From an uncultured Amylibacter sp. (GTDB lineage Bacteria > Pseudomonadota > Alphaproteobacteria > Rhodobacterales > Rhodobacteraceae), in the NCBI GenBank assembly GCA_938001995.1, contig CALLAV010000232.1:1-8243 (forward strand): a DNA stretch of 8,243 bases, read 5' to 3'. Every line of letters begins with the position of its first letter. The first letter of the stretch is position 1. Made by a program: the position numbers and the translations under genes. Shown one piece after another: positions 7,166 through 8,243 of this stretch. The notes below the pieces were generated by a model, which saw nothing but the letters and a program-made list of their open reading frames with translations, searched no databases and was not told the origin of the DNA.

Positions 7166-7169
7166 TGCT

Positions 7170-8243
7170 ATGGCCGATACTGAATTTGATATGATTGTCA
7201 TCGGCGCAGGCCCAGGTGGATACGTCGGTGCAATCCGTGGGGCGCAAAACGGCCTAAAGGTTGCCGTGATTGAACGCGAACACCTAGGCGGCATCTGTTT
7301 GAACTGGGGCTGTATCCCGACCAAAGCCATGTTGCGTTCATCCGAAGTGTTTCATCTGATGGAACGGGCGAAGGAATTTGGCCTTACAGCAGACAAATTT
7401 GGCTACGATCTAGACGCGGTTGTGAAAAGGTCGCGCGGTGTGGCCAAGCAACTGTCAGGTGGTGTCGGACATCTGCTCAAAAAGCACAAAGTCACCGTTA
7501 TCATGGGCACTGCCAAGCTGTCAGGTAAGGGCAAAGTCGCCGTGACCACGGACAAAGGCGAACAAACCCTCAGCGCCAAATCCATCGTGGTGGCCACAGG
7601 CGCGCGGGCCCGCGAATTGCCGGGGCTGGAAGCCGACGGTGATCTAGTCTGGACTTATAAACACGCGCTGAACCCGCCCCGCATGCCCAAAAAGCTGCTG
7701 GTGATCGGCTCTGGCGCAATCGGTATTGAATTTGCCAGCTTTTACAACACGCTGGGAACCGACACGACTGTGGTTGAGGTTATGGACCGCGTGCTGCCAG
7801 TCGAAGATGCGGAAATTTCCAAGCTGGCGAAAAAGCAGTTTGAAAAGCAGGGCATGAAAATCATGGAAAAATCCATGGTCAAACAGCTCGACCGCGCCAA
7901 AGGCAAAGTGACCGCGCACATCGAAACCAAAGGCAAAGTTGAAAAGTTGGAATTCGACACAGTTATTTCGGCTGTTGGAATTGTGGGCAACGTCGAAGGG
8001 CTGGGCCTAGAAGAGCAGGGGATCAAAATTGATCGCTCGCACGTTATCACGGATGAATTCTGTCGCACTGGTGTCGAGGGCATTTTCGCCATTGGCGACA
8101 TCGCGGGTGCGCCTTGGTTGGCACATAAAGCATCCCACGAAGGTGTCATGGTCGCCGATCTGGTGGCAGGCAAACACGCCCACGCCGTGAAACCCGACAG
8201 CATCGCAGGTTGTACCTATTGCCACCCCCAAGTGGCCAGTGTC
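7170..8243 (+). CDS. lpdA: Dihydrolipoyl dehydrogenase (E3), incomplete at the right edge
   Basis: This flavoprotein reoxidises the dihydrolipoyl groups of 2-oxoacid dehydrogenase complexes, passing electrons through a disulfide and FAD to NAD+. The first 358 residues are present of about 460-470 usual; the gene runs open off the window. Seen in order: FAD-binding GAGPGG (12-17), redox disulfide CLNWGC (C43 and C48), ATGARARELPG (142-152), NAD-binding GSGAIG (180-185), and the second FAD contact AIGD (307-310). The C-terminal dimerisation domain with the His-Glu catalytic pair lies beyond the edge. The GGICLNWGCIPTK form is the one usual for the pyruvate dehydrogenase E3 of alphaproteobacteria, whereas the 2-oxoglutarate dehydrogenase E3 normally reads GGTCLNVGCIPSK. 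I therefore infer service to pyruvate dehydrogenase. No lipoyl domain is fused at the N-terminus. The start has a clear GAGGA site, a promoter and a palindromic operator candidate upstream. Confidence 0.95.
   Translation, partial: MADTEFDMIVIGAGPGGYVGAIRGAQNGLKVAVIEREHLGGICLNWGCIPTKAMLRSSEVFHLMERAKEFGLTADKFGYDLDAVVKRSRGVAKQLSGGVGHLLKKHKVTVIMGTAKLSGKGKVAVTTDKGEQTLSAKSIVVATGARARELPGLEADGDLVWTYKHALNPPRMPKKLLVIGSGAIGIEFASFYNTLGTDTTVVEVMDRVLPVEDAEISKLAKKQFEKQGMKIMEKSMVKQLDRAKGKVTAHIETKGKVEKLEFDTVISAVGIVGNVEGLGLEEQGIKIDRSHVITDEFCRTGVEGIFAIGDIAGAPWLAHKASHEGVMVADLVAGKHAHAVKPDSIAGCTYCHPQVASV

Noticed and set aside
1..8243. A mobile element, phage defence locus, CRISPR array or novel multi-gene system
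   Set aside because: All six genes belong to recognised families, mostly housekeeping. There are no terminal repeats, integrase or transposase genes or repeat arrays, and no clustered unknown genes.

Overview
The window looks like chromosomal core DNA from an alphaproteobacterium, most likely a marine member of the Rhodobacteraceae (Roseobacter group). This rests on the character of the proteins: QueA beginning [16 protein letters not shown], a dihydrolipoyl dehydrogenase with the GGICLNWGCIPTK active-site block usual for alphaproteobacterial pyruvate-dehydrogenase-type E3, and a long AsmA/YhdP-like protein. Moderate GC content and frequent GTG/TTG-rich leaders agree with this. The taxonomic call is an inference from sequence character, not from a search.

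Layout. A thiol peroxidase of the Bcp/PrxQ family lies on the minus strand at the left edge (24-485). A divergent spacer of 106 bases separates it from a very long plus-strand gene (592-3879) for a membrane-anchored AsmA/YhdP-like protein, probably working in the periplasm or cell envelope. After 45 bases comes queA (3925-4983), for the tRNA queuosine-pathway enzyme. An 83-base spacer with a perfect 10-base palindrome leads to a YcaD-type major facilitator transporter (5067-6341). An AT-rich 143-base spacer with a 10-base inverted repeat precedes a DUF924 gene (6485-7063). A last 106-base spacer carries a plausible promoter and a perfect 14-base palindrome in front of lpdA (7170 to the right edge, incomplete).

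How the genes fit together. The long YhdP-like gene and queA are close and co-directional and could share a transcript. The transporter, the DUF924 gene and lpdA each have spacers large enough for their own control, so this is a row of mostly independent housekeeping genes and not a single pathway operon. I see no mobile element, CRISPR array, tRNA, rRNA or phage gene, and no stretch over 300 bases without a gene. I found no convincing new multi-gene system. The best leads are regulatory: the palindrome over the predicted lpdA start site and the inverted repeat before the DUF924 gene. Lesser leads are the missing second cysteine at the usual place in the peroxiredoxin and a run of nine G inside the long envelope gene.
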